Part shown: positions 40,259-48,905 of the stretch, in pieces
Layout of the letters: each line of letters begins with the position of its first letter
How positions within the stretch are numbered: the stretch's first letter is position 1
Source of the DNA: Sphingomonadales bacterium
GTDB lineage: Bacteria; Pseudomonadota; Alphaproteobacteria; Sphingomonadales; Sphingomonadaceae
Direction: 5' to 3'
DNA: 48,905 bases
Assembly (NCBI GenBank): GCA_947470185.1
Contig: CANIRZ010000011.1
Location: 1-48,905 of the forward strand
Position numbers and translations under genes: made by a program
Notes under the pieces: generated by a model
Seen by the model: the letters and a program-made list of their open reading frames with translations, nothing else
What the model was told of the DNA's origin: nothing
Databases searched by the model: none

Positions 40259-41149
40259 ATGCCCATGATCGAAACCCGCGACGGCACGTGGCTTTATGTA
40301 AAGGATTGGGGCAAGGGAAATCCGGTTATCCTTATCCACGGCTGGCCGCTTTCCTCCGATAGCTGGGACCCAATAGCCGAGGCGCTCGCCAATGCCGGGC
40401 ACCGCGTGATTTCTTATGATAGGCGCGGCTTTGGCCGGTCGGAACAGGCATGGAACGGCTATGATTATGACAGCCTGACGGATGACCTCGCTGACGTCAT
40501 AAAGGCAACTGATGCTACCGAAAATGTCACGTTAATTGGATTTTCCATGGGTGGCGGTGAAGTGGCGCGGTACATGTCGCGTTATGATGGCGCAGGCGTT
40601 GTCCGCGCGATATTGGTGTCCTCCGTGGTCCCTTATCTGTTGCAGGCAGAAGACAATCCCGGCGGCGTGCCGCAAGAGGCATTCGAACAGATGGCTCAGG
40701 ACATGATCGCTGACCGGCCGGCATTCATGCGGACATTTCTGCACGACTTTTTCGGTATCGGTTGGCTGACAAGGCCAGTCAGCAGCGCCACTTTGGATTG
40801 GGCATGGAATATGACCATGCAAGCAGGGCTTCGTCCTACGCTAAAAGCGGCAGAGGCATTCTCATCGACGGATTTCCGCAAGGACCTGCCAACGTTTAAG
40901 GTGCCGACTTTGATTATCCACGGCACGGCAGATTCGACCGTACCCATCGATCCCACCGCACGCATGGCGGCCGCGCTGATTAAAGACGTCCGCCTTGTTG
41001 AATATACTGGCTCACCGCACGGCATATTCGAAACCGACCGCGATCGGCTCATCTCCGACATGATGGCGTTTCTCAATGGTGAGGAACCAAGGTCGCAGGA
41101 CCCTGAAAACTTCGTCATCAATCCCGCATTACCGATGGGTGGATACTAA
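40259..41149 (+). CDS. Alpha/beta hydrolase, non-heme haloperoxidase-like
   Basis: A 296-residue alpha/beta hydrolase resembling cofactor-free chloroperoxidases and related esterases. The oxyanion-side motif is LIHGWPLSSDSW; the nucleophile elbow GFSMGGG gives Ser96, with Asp225 in HGTADSTVPI and His254 in GSPHGIF completing the triad. AGGAG precedes the start by 8 bases. It stands alone downstream of uvrD. The natural substrate is unknown; haloperoxidase activity in this group is often a side reaction of an esterase. A C-terminal tail of about 25 residues (EEPRSQDPENFVINP) is longer than in many relatives. Confidence 0.85.
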   Translation: MPMIETRDGTWLYVKDWGKGNPVILIHGWPLSSDSWDPIAEALANAGHRVISYDRRGFGRSEQAWNGYDYDSLTDDLADVIKATDATENVTLIGFSMGGGEVARYMSRYDGAGVVRAILVSSVVPYLLQAEDNPGGVPQEAFEQMAQDMIADRPAFMRTFLHDFFGIGWLTRPVSSATLDWAWNMTMQAGLRPTLKAAEAFSSTDFRKDLPTFKVPTLIIHGTADSTVPIDPTARMAAALIKDVRLVEYTGSPHGIFETDRDRLISDMMAFLNGEEPRSQDPENFVINPALPMGGY

Positions 41150-41387
41150 ATGACAGACATAATGCCCCTATTCGACCAGCGCCCTCTGATTGCGTTGTGG
41201 TCGTCGGTGAGCCAGACACGGATATCCAGCGGTACGGCGGCACTTAGAACGCGCGGTTGATTTACCACAGCCTGACTATCGTGCCAGAAGATTCAGGCTG
41301 ATGATCACCTAAAATGACAGTTATCTTTTTCATTGAATGCACGTGCCTGCATTGCACTTAAGTGCGCAAGCCGATAGGCCTTAGGTC
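41150..41387. other. 238-base gap with short open frames and a palindrome
   Basis: No recognisable gene. A 36-codon frame starts directly after the hydrolase stop (ATG at 41150, beginning MTDIMPLFDQRPLIAL), and a similar-sized reading exists on the minus strand, interrupted by a stop and a frame change. GCACTTAAGTGC at 41354-41365 is a perfect 12-base palindrome 22 bases before the MFS start; AATGCA and TGCATT form another pair just before it. The gap may be a remnant gene plus the control region of the MFS-cysK unit. Confidence 0.4.
41354..41365. promoter_or_regulatory. Perfect 12-base palindrome before the MFS gene
   Basis: GCACTTAAGTGC is perfectly self-complementary and is flanked by TTGC-like bases on the left and GCGCAA on the right that extend the symmetry imperfectly. 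It ends 22 bases before the MFS start codon, where an operator would overlap transcription or translation initiation. The regulator is unknown. Confidence 0.4.
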
Positions 41388-42716
41388 ATGTCCGACAGTA
41401 CCCCAGAAATACATCCGCTTAAAATCGCCGACTTCCGCTTTTATTGGATGGCGCGTTTTATGGCGGTGCTTGCGACTATGGGAATGGTCGTCGTCATTGG
41501 CTATCAGGCCTATGACATTGCACGCAGCGATTATGGCATGTCTATTCGGGAGGCATCGCTACAGCTTGGTCTGCTTGGCTTTGTTCAGTTCGTGCCATTA
41601 GCGCTGCTAACGCCTGTTGCCGGATGGGCGGCAGACCGTTGGGAACGGCGCACCGTTGCGCGGCTTGCCAACAGCATCGATATGCTGGTTGCGCTGTCTT
41701 TAGGCTGGTTCACCTATATCGACGGCCTCACTTTGCCTTTGCTGTTTTTCTTCGGCGCATTGCATGGCGTGGCGCGTGTATTTGTCGGGCCGTCCATGTC
41801 GGCCATTGGTCCAAATATCGTGCCGGCGGCATCCCTGCCCCGCGCGATTGCCCTAAGCTCCATCGCTTGGCAGATAGGGTCGGTCATTGGCCCTGCGGCG
41901 GGCGGCTTGATGTTTGCGGCAAGCCCGTCACTACCTTATTGGGCGTCGGCTGTGCTTATGCTTATGGCGACCATTAGCCTGAGCTTTGTGCGGCCGGTAT
42001 ATCCGCCGCCAATGGAAAAAAAGATCCACCCGATCCGTCAAATGATCGACGGCATGCGCTACACATGGTCGGAACGCTTTTTGCTGGGCGCGATCACGCT
42101 TGATCTGGTTGCGGTGTTGCTCGCAGGGGCAACCGCAATGCTTCCCGTTTATGCGCGCGACATATTGATGGTGGGGCCTGATGGCCTTGGACAGTTGCGG
42201 GCTGCACCAGCCGTTGGCGCTTCGGTCGTCGCTTTGATGCTGACCTTCCGGCCGCTCCGTCACAATGTTGGGGCCAAAATGCTCTGGGCAGTTGTGGTGT
42301 TCGGCCTTGCTACAATAGGCTTTGGCCTTAGCCACGAGATCGGCGTCCATGTGTTCAGCGATGCGCGCATTGGTTTCCTCAATATGGGGGCGGGTATGGC
42401 TGTGGCTTTGGTTATGCTCGTCGTGCTTGGCGCGTCGGACATGCTGTCGGTCTATGTCCGCTCGTCCTTAGTGCAGTTAAATACCCCCGACGACATGCGC
42501 GGACGGGTCAGTTCGGTGTCCGGCCTCGCCATTTCCGCCTCCAACGAATTGGGTGAACTGCAATCAGGATTGGCAGCAGCAGTGCTTGGTCCTGTCGGCG
42601 CGGTTGTATTTGGCGGCTTCGGTGCCATATTTGTTGTAGCCATTTGGGCGGGGCTGTTCCCCGAGCTCAAAAACGCGCGAACATTCGAACCGCAATATAG
42701 AGGAAAAAGTCCATGA
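41388..42716 (+). CDS. MFS transporter, MFS_3/EntS-like
   Basis: A 442-residue major facilitator protein with about 12 hydrophobic helices. The loop 2-3 signature is [20 protein letters not shown], and [20 protein letters not shown] with [19 protein letters not shown] is typical of the MFS_3 (enterobactin-exporter-like) group. The second half has [20 protein letters not shown], the matching group motif. It probably exports a small molecule, but the substrate is not evident. Its stop overlaps the start of the cysteine synthase gene as ATGA, which makes export of a cysteine-related compound a fair but unproven idea. Confidence 0.85.
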   Translation: MSDSTPEIHPLKIADFRFYWMARFMAVLATMGMVVVIGYQAYDIARSDYGMSIREASLQLGLLGFVQFVPLALLTPVAGWAADRWERRTVARLANSIDMLVALSLGWFTYIDGLTLPLLFFFGALHGVARVFVGPSMSAIGPNIVPAASLPRAIALSSIAWQIGSVIGPAAGGLMFAASPSLPYWASAVLMLMATISLSFVRPVYPPPMEKKIHPIRQMIDGMRYTWSERFLLGAITLDLVAVLLAGATAMLPVYARDILMVGPDGLGQLRAAPAVGASVVALMLTFRPLRHNVGAKMLWAVVVFGLATIGFGLSHEIGVHVFSDARIGFLNMGAGMAVALVMLVVLGASDMLSVYVRSSLVQLNTPDDMRGRVSSVSGLAISASNELGELQSGLAAAVLGPVGAVVFGGFGAIFVVAIWAGLFPELKNARTFEPQYRGKSP

Positions 42717-43633
42717 AAGCCCAATCGATCCTGGAAACCATCGGCAACAGCCCGCATATCCGCATGGCACGTATGTTTCCGCATGCTGAGGTATGGATTA
42801 AGTCGGAACGATCGAACCCCGGCGGGTCGATTAAAGACCGTATTGGCCTTGCTATGATTGAAGCGGCCGAAAAGGATGGGACATTAAAGCCCGGCGGCAC
42901 GATCATTGAACCCACATCTGGGAACACCGGAGTTGGCCTTGCTATGGTAGCGGCAGTCAAGGGCTATAAGCTTATCCTTGTCATGCCAGAATCCATGTCG
43001 TTGGAACGCCGCCGCTTGATGCTGGCTTATGGGGCTTCGTTTGACCTGACCCCGCGTGAAAAGGGCATGAAGGGTGCGATTGAACGTGCGCATGAATTGG
43101 TGTCCCAAACCACGAATTCTTGGATGCCGCAACAGTTTGAAAATCCCGCCAATATCGACATCCATACCCGCACCAGTGCGTTGGAGATATTAGAGGATTT
43201 TGCAGATTCTCCCATCGACGCCATGATTACCGGCGTTGGGACAGGTGGCCACATTACAGGTTGCGCGGAGGTCCTGAAGAAGGCGTGGCCCAACTTGAAA
43301 GTGTTTGCGGTTGAACCAACGCTGTCCCCCGTAATCAGCGGTGGCCAGCCTGGCCCTCATGCAATTCAGGGAATTGGCGCTGGTTTCATTCCGGCCAACT
43401 TGCACACGTCGTTACTCGACGGTGTCATTCAAGTTGATCCCGATGTTGCCAAGGAAACCGCGCGCCGTGCCGCACGCGAAGAAGGTATGTTGGTTGGTAT
43501 TTCATCCGGCGCGACGCTTGCCGCGATTGCGCAGAAGCTTCCAGATCTGCCCGCGGGAAGCCGCGTGCTTGGTTTCAATTATGATACTGGCGAACGCTAT
43601 CTTTCGGTTCCGGACTTTCTGCCGGTCGAATAA
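42713..43633 (+). CDS. cysK: Cysteine synthase (O-acetylserine sulfhydrylase)
   Basis: A PLP enzyme making cysteine from O-acetylserine and sulfide. In 306 residues it has [19 protein letters not shown] with PLP Lys41, the substrate loop [15 protein letters not shown], the phosphate-binding [10 protein letters not shown], and [13 protein letters not shown]. CysK and CysM types overlap in sequence; the PTSGNTG loop and length favour CysK. The gene is coupled to the MFS gene upstream by an ATGA overlap and is followed by a strong terminator. Confidence 0.92.
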   Translation: MKAQSILETIGNSPHIRMARMFPHAEVWIKSERSNPGGSIKDRIGLAMIEAAEKDGTLKPGGTIIEPTSGNTGVGLAMVAAVKGYKLILVMPESMSLERRRLMLAYGASFDLTPREKGMKGAIERAHELVSQTTNSWMPQQFENPANIDIHTRTSALEILEDFADSPIDAMITGVGTGGHITGCAEVLKKAWPNLKVFAVEPTLSPVISGGQPGPHAIQGIGAGFIPANLHTSLLDGVIQVDPDVAKETARRAAREEGMLVGISSGATLAAIAQKLPDLPAGSRVLGFNYDTGERYLSVPDFLPVE

Positions 43634-43636
43634 ACA

Positions 43637-43667
43637 AAAATGCCGGGACTCATCATCCCGGCATTTT
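43637..43667. terminator. Bidirectional terminator between cysK and acyl-CoA dehydrogenase
   Basis: A 12-base-pair perfect stem (AAAATGCCGGGA with TCCCGGCATTTT) closes a 7-base loop. T-runs follow the GC part on both strands, so it should end transcription of the convergent cysK (+) and acyl-CoA dehydrogenase (-). Confidence 0.92.
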
Positions 43668-43691
43668 GTTACCTAGCAAGGCTTGCCGTGG

Positions 43692-45491
43692 TTAGGCGGC
43701 CGCAAACATTTCCGGTGTTAGCGCCATGATAGCCTCACTTCCTGCTTCAATCTTGCGGCGCAGTGCACCGCAATCGGGTAAATAGCGCTCGGCGAAGTAG
43801 CGCGCGGTCACAAGCTTCGTTTCATAGAATGCCGCGTTGCCCGCCCCTGCGTCCAATGCTTTTTGTGCACTTTGCGCCATACGCAGCCATTGCAAGCCAA
43901 GCGCAACGATGCCCATGATATGCATATAATGGTGCGCGCCAGCGCCAATATTGTTCGGGTTTGCCATGCCATTTTGCATGAACCACATGGTTGACGCCTT
44001 CAAATCACCACTGGCTTTTTCAAGACGGGTCGCCAGATCGGCAAGTGGGCCGGATTTCGCGGTTGCGCATTCTTCATCCACAATCTTGAAAAGCGCCTGA
44101 ATAGCACGGCCACCATTTTGCGCGAGTTTCCGGCCGACCAAGTCCATCGCCTGCACGCCATTGGTGCCTTCGTAGATCATCGCGATGCGGGCATCGCGGA
44201 CATATTGTTCCATGCCCCATTCGGCAATATAGCCGTGGCCGCCATAGACTTGCTGGGCGTTGGTTGCGACTTCATAGCCCTTGTCGGTGCCATAGCCCTT
44301 AATGACCGGCGTTAGGAGGGACAGCAGATCGTCGGCCATCTGGCGTTCTTCTTCAGTTTGCGCGTGGTGCAGCAAATCGGCCTGTAACGCACCCCATAAG
44401 CACAAGGCGCGCATGCCCTCGGTAAATGCCTTTGCATCCATCAACATGCGGCGCACGTCGGGGTGAACGAACAGCGTGTCGGCCTTTTGCTCAAGGTCTT
44501 GCGGGCCAGTCAGCGCACGCCCCTGCCGGCGGTCTTGCGCATAATGGACCGCGTTTTGATAAGCGACCTCAGCGACGCCAAGGCCTTGCTGCCCCACGCC
44601 AAGCCGCGCGATGTTCATCATGATAAACATGGCGGCGAGGCCCTTATTTTCGTCACCGACAAGAAAGCCGGTAGCATCATCATAATTCATGACGCAGGTA
44701 GCGTTTCCGTGGATCCCCATCTTATGTTCAATGGAACCACAAGATAGCCCGTTACGCGAGCCGAGCGAGCCATCATCATTCACGAGGAATTTGGGCACGA
44801 TGAACAGCGATATGCCTTTCACACTATCCGGTGCGCCAGGGGTTTTGGCCAACACGAGATGAATGATGTTTTCGGTCAAGTCGTGCTCGCCAGAAGAGAT
44901 AAAGATTTTGGTGCCCGAAATCGCATAACTGCCATCGGTATTCGGCACGGCCTTAGTGCGGATAAGGCCAAGGTCGGTTCCACAATGCGGCTCGGTCAGG
45001 TTCATTGTCCCGCCCCATTTGCCCGAAATCATATTCGGTGCATATTTGGCCTTCTGTTCGTCGCTACCCTTCACCAAAATCGCGGAAACCGCACCTTGAG
45101 TTAAGCCAGGATACATCGCGAACGCCATGTTGGAGCTGGCCATCAACTCCTCAAACGCCATGGAGACGATGTGCGGCATGCCCTGCCCGCCGAACTCTAC
45201 CGGCCCTGACAATGTGCCCCAGCCGCCTTCACAAAAGAGCTTATAAGCTTCTTTGAACCCATCTGGCGTGGTGACGCTACCGTCTTCATGCCGGGTGCAG
45301 CCCTGCAAGTCGCCAACTTGGTTTAACGGGAAAAGCACCCCCTCTACGAACTTCGCGCCTTCGGTCAGGATTGCGTCGACCATATCGGCGCTCGCGTTTT
45401 CAAAACCTGGCAGATTAGCAAAGCGCTCCACACCCAATACTTCGTTGAGAATGAACTGCATATCGCGAACTGGGGCGGTGTAGGTTGGCAT
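43692..45491 (-). CDS. Acyl-CoA dehydrogenase (long, C-terminally extended type)
   Basis: An FAD-dependent enzyme that introduces the alpha-beta double bond in acyl-CoA. The start at 45491 ([13 protein letters not shown]) is chosen because AAGGA lies 6-8 bases ahead; the open frame runs 114 bases further up without conserved residues. The 599-residue protein has the N-domain, the middle domain with [19 protein letters not shown], the C-domain with [36 protein letters not shown], where Glu in YEGTN is the usual base, and a final helical extension ([19 protein letters not shown] onward) of the FadE/AidB-like group. It lies 31 bases downstream of a MerR gene, its probable regulator. Confidence 0.93.
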   Translation of the reverse strand: MPTYTAPVRDMQFILNEVLGVERFANLPGFENASADMVDAILTEGAKFVEGVLFPLNQVGDLQGCTRHEDGSVTTPDGFKEAYKLFCEGGWGTLSGPVEFGGQGMPHIVSMAFEELMASSNMAFAMYPGLTQGAVSAILVKGSDEQKAKYAPNMISGKWGGTMNLTEPHCGTDLGLIRTKAVPNTDGSYAISGTKIFISSGEHDLTENIIHLVLAKTPGAPDSVKGISLFIVPKFLVNDDGSLGSRNGLSCGSIEHKMGIHGNATCVMNYDDATGFLVGDENKGLAAMFIMMNIARLGVGQQGLGVAEVAYQNAVHYAQDRRQGRALTGPQDLEQKADTLFVHPDVRRMLMDAKAFTEGMRALCLWGALQADLLHHAQTEEERQMADDLLSLLTPVIKGYGTDKGYEVATNAQQVYGGHGYIAEWGMEQYVRDARIAMIYEGTNGVQAMDLVGRKLAQNGGRAIQALFKIVDEECATAKSGPLADLATRLEKASGDLKASTMWFMQNGMANPNNIGAGAHHYMHIMGIVALGLQWLRMAQSAQKALDAGAGNAAFYETKLVTARYFAERYLPDCGALRRKIEAGSEAIMALTPEMFAAA

Positions 45492-45522
45492 TTTTGATCC
45501 TTCGGTTTGCGGTGCGTTTCGG

Positions 45523-45975
45523 TTAGGCTGCTGCAGATTTTTCCGCGGCCTCGACCTTTTCCACCGTTGAAACAAATTCAGTGAGTTCTTTGATCGCGCT
45601 TTCAATATCGTCGCGCTGCGCCTTCAAAAGATTGATCCGGTCGCGGCATTTTTCAATGGTCACCCGGCGCTGAATATTGCGACCGTCATTCAGGTCATAC
45701 AGATCGATCATCTCGCGGATTTCCGCGAGGCTGAAACCAACACGCTTTGCCCGCAATATCCACGCTAAACGGGCCCGATCACGCGTCGAGTATATCCGGG
45801 CCAAACCCATGCGTTCGGGGGAAATTAGCCCTTGGTCTTCGTAAAAACGCAACGCGCGGGCCGTTACCTCAAATTCAAGGGATAGGTCGGATATCGTGAA
45901 CGAATCCCGATTGAATGCATCCGGCGTGTCAATGGTTGCATCAGCCCGTCTTTCGTCATGCGTAAAAGATTCCAT
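45523..45975 (-). CDS. MerR family transcriptional regulator (LiuR-like)
   Basis: A 150-residue activator/repressor with the MerR winged helix: [32 protein letters not shown], then [29 protein letters not shown] dimerising coiled coil follows ([29 protein letters not shown]) and an Ala/Glu-rich end. No metal-binding Cys pair is seen, so it is unlike metal sensors and closer to the LiuR/acyl-CoA metabolism group. It is immediately upstream of the acyl-CoA dehydrogenase gene (31 bases) on the same strand. A palindrome inside a candidate promoter sits before it, which suggests autoregulation together with the dehydrogenase. Confidence 0.88.
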   Translation of the reverse strand: MESFTHDERRADATIDTPDAFNRDSFTISDLSLEFEVTARALRFYEDQGLISPERMGLARIYSTRDRARLAWILRAKRVGFSLAEIREMIDLYDLNDGRNIQRRVTIEKCRDRINLLKAQRDDIESAIKELTEFVSTVEKVEAAEKSAAA

Positions 45976-46009
45976 GGCGCCTTCCCTCTTCGTTGCACTA
46001 ACGTCACTA

Positions 46010-46032
46010 GTTTACGTTAGCGTAAACGTCAA
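46010..46032 (-). promoter_or_regulatory. Candidate MerR-type promoter with operator
   Basis: GTTTACG at 46010-46016 and CGTAAAC at 46021-46027 form an inverted repeat around TTAG, giving a near-perfect 18-base palindrome. On the minus strand a -35-like TTGACG (46032-46027) abuts it, and a TAGTGA sits 17 bases further on. An operator between -35 and -10 is the classic MerR arrangement. A second, overlapping repeat CTAACGT (45998-46004) with ACGTTAG (46014-46020) is also present. The sequence resembles the ACGT-centred sites described for LiuR-type regulators. Confidence 0.55.
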
Positions 46033-46069
46033 TCGTGGAAGTGGTGGCTTTTTGCGCGTTAACGAAGCA

Positions 46070-46885
46070 TCAGGCGGATGGTGCCGGTGGGTAATTGTCG
46101 ATAGCTTTCAACACCGGGACTTCTTGCGTACTCGTGGTCTCCACAGGCGGCATAGTTGGTGCCAATATTGGATCAACGACAGGCTTTGGTTCTGGCCTTT
46201 TCACGGGCGTTGCAGTGTCTTGGAGAACGAATACTTCTTGGTCTAGTCGCGTCACGCCAAATAAAGCCTTCGCAAATGCGAGCGGCAATCGGATGCATCC
46301 ATGCGACGCAGGATAGCCCGGCAAATATCCGCCGTGCATTGCAATGCCGTCCCATGTCAGCCGCTGCATGAAAGGCATGGGTGCATCGCTGTAGAGATTA
46401 GATTTATGATCGACGTTTTTCTGCAGTATATTGAAAAAACCGGTCGGCGTTTCCTTGCCCTTCTTGCCCGAAGAAATGGTACTGAAACCAATTAACTTGT
46501 CGTTCTGGAAAACATAAATGCGTTGAATATCAAGGACAATGACAATTTTCATCGGCCCCTCGTAAATAGCCTGCGTAACCCAAACAAACTGCCCGGGTTT
46601 CAGCGCATCCACTGCCCCCTTCTTTCGCGGCTTTGGCGTTGGCTTTGCTGGAGCGGGCTTGGATGGAGAGGGCGTGGATGACGTTTGCTCTGGCGGTGAT
46701 GTTTGCGTGGCTGGAACCGAAACAAGCGGACTGGCAGCAACCGTGTCTTTGTTTTGCTCTGGTTGGGCTCGCGAGGGCTCGACCTGTACCGTCTGTTGCG
46801 TCGCTAAAACAGCTGCGGGCGCTAAAAGAGCTAAGGCAAGCGCAAAAATACTGCGTAATGAGCGAATGTCCGCGCCAAACTTCAT
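46070..46885 (-). CDS. L,D-transpeptidase, YkuD family
   Basis: A secreted cell-wall cross-linking or protein-anchoring enzyme. The first 29 residues form a signal peptide (likely cut near VLA-TQ). Residues 40-95 are a Pro/Ser/Thr-rich spacer, and a YkuD catalytic domain follows. The active site is complete: IAMHGGYLPGYPASHGCIRLP holds His184, His195 and Cys197. The last 45 residues form another Pro-rich tail that ends the protein. AAGGG precedes the start. It diverges from a second L,D-transpeptidase of another family. Whether it makes 3-3 cross-links or attaches proteins cannot be told. Confidence 0.9.
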   Translation of the reverse strand: MKFGADIRSLRSIFALALALLAPAAVLATQQTVQVEPSRAQPEQNKDTVAASPLVSVPATQTSPPEQTSSTPSPSKPAPAKPTPKPRKKGAVDALKPGQFVWVTQAIYEGPMKIVIVLDIQRIYVFQNDKLIGFSTISSGKKGKETPTGFFNILQKNVDHKSNLYSDAPMPFMQRLTWDGIAMHGGYLPGYPASHGCIRLPLAFAKALFGVTRLDQEVFVLQDTATPVKRPEPKPVVDPILAPTMPPVETTSTQEVPVLKAIDNYPPAPSA

Positions 46886-47092
46886 GAAACTACCCTTGGA
46901 CCATCAAATATTTGCAACTTAAGCAGCGGCACTGGATACACCAGTAGCAAAACCCATTTAAACATTCGATGCCAAAATCGCCGCTGTGGACGAAATACCT
47001 CGCGTATCGCAATGCGGTTAACTGTCCTTGTTTTGCGTCCAAATGCCACTGCCGCCCTTTTTATGCAAATTTTTGTGCCCTATCTGGTTGGA

Positions 47093-47719
47093 ATGGAAAT
47101 CGGGCGCAGGCAATTTATTCATTCCGCAATAATGGGGGCAAGTTTGCTCGCTGTTCCGTCTAGGGCGTCAGATATACTTTTCGTACCGGGCACCGGTCAC
47201 GCTATCGCAGGCCCCTCGCCGCTGTTGCTTGAAAAGGCAAAGGCGGCATTGGCATCGCACGCGTCGCATATTTGCAACCATGACCTTTTGGCGATTGCCG
47301 ACTTTTCAAAACCCTCGCGCGATCCGCGCTTTTATGTGGTTGATCTCCGCAATGGCCAATCGACACCCTATCTGGTCGCCCATGGTAAAGGGTCAGACCC
47401 AAATCACAGCGGTTGGGTGCAAAATTTTTCGAACGTAAATGGCTCCGAAGCAACTTCTGCTGGCAGCTACCTTGTCGGCGAAACCTATATTGGCCAACAT
47501 GGTGAGTCCCGTCGTTTAGTTGGGCTGGACCCCGAGAATGACCAGGCGGAGGCGCGCGCGATTGTGATTCATCCGGCATGGTATGTGAACCAGTCGCTTA
47601 TCCAAGACCAAGGCAAAATCGGGCGTAGTCAGGGATGCTTTGCCTTTGCCAAAGAAGATATTAACGCCATCTTGGAGCGTGTGCCGGCCGGTTGCCTTTT
47701 ATACGCCGACAAGGTGTAG
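47093..47719 (+). CDS. Murein L,D-transpeptidase catalytic domain protein (YkuD_2 type), Tat signal
   Basis: A YkuD_2-type protein, distinct from classical YkuD. The family segments are DFSKPSRDPRFYVVDL, VAHGKGSDPNH, FSNVNGSEATSAGSY and TYIGQHGESRRLVGLD, with IVIHPAWYV (His160) and GRSQGCFAF (Cys182) as the catalytic pair. The start at 47093 is chosen because it places GRRQFIHSAIMGASLLAVPSRA at the N-terminus, a twin-arginine-type leader; longer in-frame starts exist at 47012 and 47063 but all lack a strong ribosome binding site. The protein has 208 residues. It converges with sodC, 2 bases between stops. Confidence 0.82.
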   Translation: MEIGRRQFIHSAIMGASLLAVPSRASDILFVPGTGHAIAGPSPLLLEKAKAALASHASHICNHDLLAIADFSKPSRDPRFYVVDLRNGQSTPYLVAHGKGSDPNHSGWVQNFSNVNGSEATSAGSYLVGETYIGQHGESRRLVGLDPENDQAEARAIVIHPAWYVNQSLIQDQGKIGRSQGCFAFAKEDINAILERVPAGCLLYADKV

Positions 47720-47721
47720 CG

Positions 47722-48261
47722 TCAGCCCCGGTTTCCGGATTTAAACACTCCGCAGAGTATGCGCTTGCCGCTATTGCCGCTTGGGTCGGTTTTATAATCA
47801 TCGGCTTTTTCATGAATAACCAACGCCCCACCATCTGCGTCCAATAAACCCGCGGGTCCTGAAAGCATGAAATCTGCAAGTTTATACTCAAGCGTGACCT
47901 TGCGGTCGGCAGCAGCTTCAACATTTGGCAGATCACCATCATGCGCGCCCATCGGGTTATCACGCCCATGCTGTTTCATATTGGGGTTCCAATGCGGGCC
48001 AGCGCTTGTGAAGTCAGGCGCTTCGCATTTTCCTACCGCATGAAGGTGCATGCCATACGTCCCAGCCGCTGGTGCATCTGCAGTCAGGCTTAGGAAGACG
48101 CCGTCGCTGCGTTGCGAAATCGTGGCCACGCCTGCCCAGCTGCCGTCGGCGCGCGCAAGATCGGCCGTTATAACTTCCGAGACCTCAACCGATTTTGCAG
48201 GTTGCATGGTCGTGCAACTGGCAAGAACAGGAATGATGAAGATCGGCAGATAATTGCGCAT
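47722..48261 (-). CDS. sodC: Cu/Zn superoxide dismutase, lipoprotein
   Basis: A periplasmic or envelope-bound enzyme removing superoxide. The leader MRNYLPIFIIPVLASC ends in a lipobox with Cys16. Metal ligands can be placed: Cu at His72, His74, His90 and His150 (MHLHAVGKC; GPHWNP; VIHEKADD); Zn at His90, His98, His107 and Asp110 (KQHGRDNPMGAHDGDLPN). A disulfide is expected between Cys79 and Cys170 (LCGVF). GGAG lies 6 bases before the start. The 179-residue length matches bacterial SodC. It is flanked by cell-wall enzymes and serB, with no regulator seen. Confidence 0.94.
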   Translation of the reverse strand: MRNYLPIFIIPVLASCTTMQPAKSVEVSEVITADLARADGSWAGVATISQRSDGVFLSLTADAPAAGTYGMHLHAVGKCEAPDFTSAGPHWNPNMKQHGRDNPMGAHDGDLPNVEAAADRKVTLEYKLADFMLSGPAGLLDADGGALVIHEKADDYKTDPSGNSGKRILCGVFKSGNRG

Positions 48262-48334
48262 GATGAACTCCGTTTATTGGACGTGATGCCTCAACATAAC
48301 ATCAACGGGGTAACACTCAATTTGTTTCGTGGGA

Positions 48335-48905
48335 TCAGCGCAGCCATTCACTGGGCGCAACCCCTTGCGCAAATAGCAGTGCTGTCAGATCATTGTGTCG
48401 TACCGAAAAATTCGCGGCTTTCGCGAGCTGCGGCCGAGGATGATATCCTATGCCAAGTCCATCGCCCGCCACAGCGGCGGAAATCATTGGCAGGTCATTC
48501 GCACCGTCACCCACCGCAATCGCAGCCTCCAGGGGTATTCCTTGACTGACTGCGGCAGAATGCAAGACTGCCTTTTTAACGGCAGCATCGACGATATCAC
48601 CCTTTAGCCCCCCGGTGAGGCGTCCGTCCTTGATTTCAAGCACATTGGCATGCACCTCGGTAAAACCAAGCAACGCCGCGACTGGCCCTGTAAAGCTGGT
48701 AAAGCCACCGGAAACCAAAACGGCATGCGCGCCCCAAGCCGTCATCGTTCGCACAAGAATTTCGGCGCCGGGCATAGGCCGAACGCGTTCACGCAGGCAT
48801 TGCGCGATCATATTTTCGTCCAGCCCCGCCAGTAAGGCGACCCGCGCTTTCAATGCCTCAGCAAAATCAAGCTCTCCCGCCATGGCGCGCTCGGTAATCG
48901 CAGCA
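48335..48905 (-). CDS. serB: Phosphoserine phosphatase, 5'-truncated by window edge
   Basis: The last step of serine synthesis: a HAD-family phosphatase. The frame stays open through the right edge as AAITERAMAGELDF, so the start and the DxDxT nucleophile motif lie outside. Visible parts are the SerB cap segment MAGELDFAEALKARVALLAGL, motif II HAVLVSGGFTSFT, and the late motifs IAVGDGANDLPMISAA and GLGIGYHPRPQLAKAA. About 190 residues are present. Upstream of sodC on the same strand, separated by 73 bases. Confidence 0.95.
   Translation of the reverse strand, partial: AAITERAMAGELDFAEALKARVALLAGLDENMIAQCLRERVRPMPGAEILVRTMTAWGAHAVLVSGGFTSFTGPVAALLGFTEVHANVLEIKDGRLTGGLKGDIVDAAVKKAVLHSAAVSQGIPLEAAIAVGDGANDLPMISAAVAGDGLGIGYHPRPQLAKAANFSVRHNDLTALLFAQGVAPSEWLR

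Overview
The window reads as a stretch of ordinary chromosome from an alphaproteobacterium, most likely in the Sphingomonadales. Three things point there: the gene orders rimP-nusA-ylxR-infB-rbfA-(tdk)-truB-rpsO-pnp, bamD-recN-ligA and trpF-trpB-(x)-trpA-accD-folC; a large TonB-dependent receptor whose mature N-terminus carries an IIVTGTRR-type segment; and a moderate-to-high GC content (judged by eye, not computed). Almost every base is coding, no gap without a gene exceeds 300 bases, and I see no rRNA, tRNA, CRISPR array, prophage or insertion sequence.

Layout. The left end holds the 3' part of prmA (+). From 16594 down to 743 everything is on the minus strand. First comes the transcription/translation block rimP, nusA, ylxR (fused to a YlxQ/L7Ae-like half), infB, rbfA, tdk, truB, rpsO and pnp, closed by a UUCG-loop terminator near 6300. 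Then come the outer-membrane assembly lipoprotein gene bamD, recN, ligA and phhA. From 16781 to 21842 there is a PQQ-type sugar dehydrogenase lipoprotein (+), a DUF1499 membrane protein (-), a GNAT acetyltransferase (+) and a tightly coupled DUF1285 / CoA-type Nudix hydrolase / CCA-adding enzyme set (+). parC (-) faces away from a TonB-dependent receptor (+) that has its own strong terminator. purB, lapA, pyrF, trpF, trpB, a 63-residue membrane protein, trpA, accD and folC follow on the plus strand, many with overlapping stop and start codons. AmpG (-) is followed by rluB, rsmD, uvrD/pcrA, an alpha/beta hydrolase, and an MFS transporter overlapping a cysteine synthase (+). A bidirectional terminator separates these from an acyl-CoA dehydrogenase and its upstream MerR regulator (-). 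The right end has two divergent L,D-transpeptidases of different families, a Cu/Zn superoxide dismutase lipoprotein, and serB running off the edge.

How the genes work together. The left half is core information processing (ribosome maturation, translation initiation, pseudouridylation, RNA decay, DNA repair). The middle covers tryptophan, pyrimidine, purine, fatty-acid and folate synthesis. The right third mixes RNA/DNA modification enzymes with cell-wall, redox and acyl-CoA genes.

I do not see a convincing new multi-gene system. The most useful leads are: an apparent one-base frameshift at the start of ylxR, in a GGGG run just inside the nusA overlap; a small two-helix membrane protein coupled by overlapping codons to both trpB and trpA; a MerR operator placed inside a readable promoter; two inverted repeats in front of the TonB receptor; and an unexplained 238-base gap with a palindrome in front of the MFS gene. 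Start sites were moved from the longest open frame wherever a ribosome binding site and family N-terminus agreed (pnp, rpsO, nudix, cca, TonB receptor, lapA, trpF, trpB, folC, ampG, rluB, acyl-CoA dehydrogenase, second L,D-transpeptidase).
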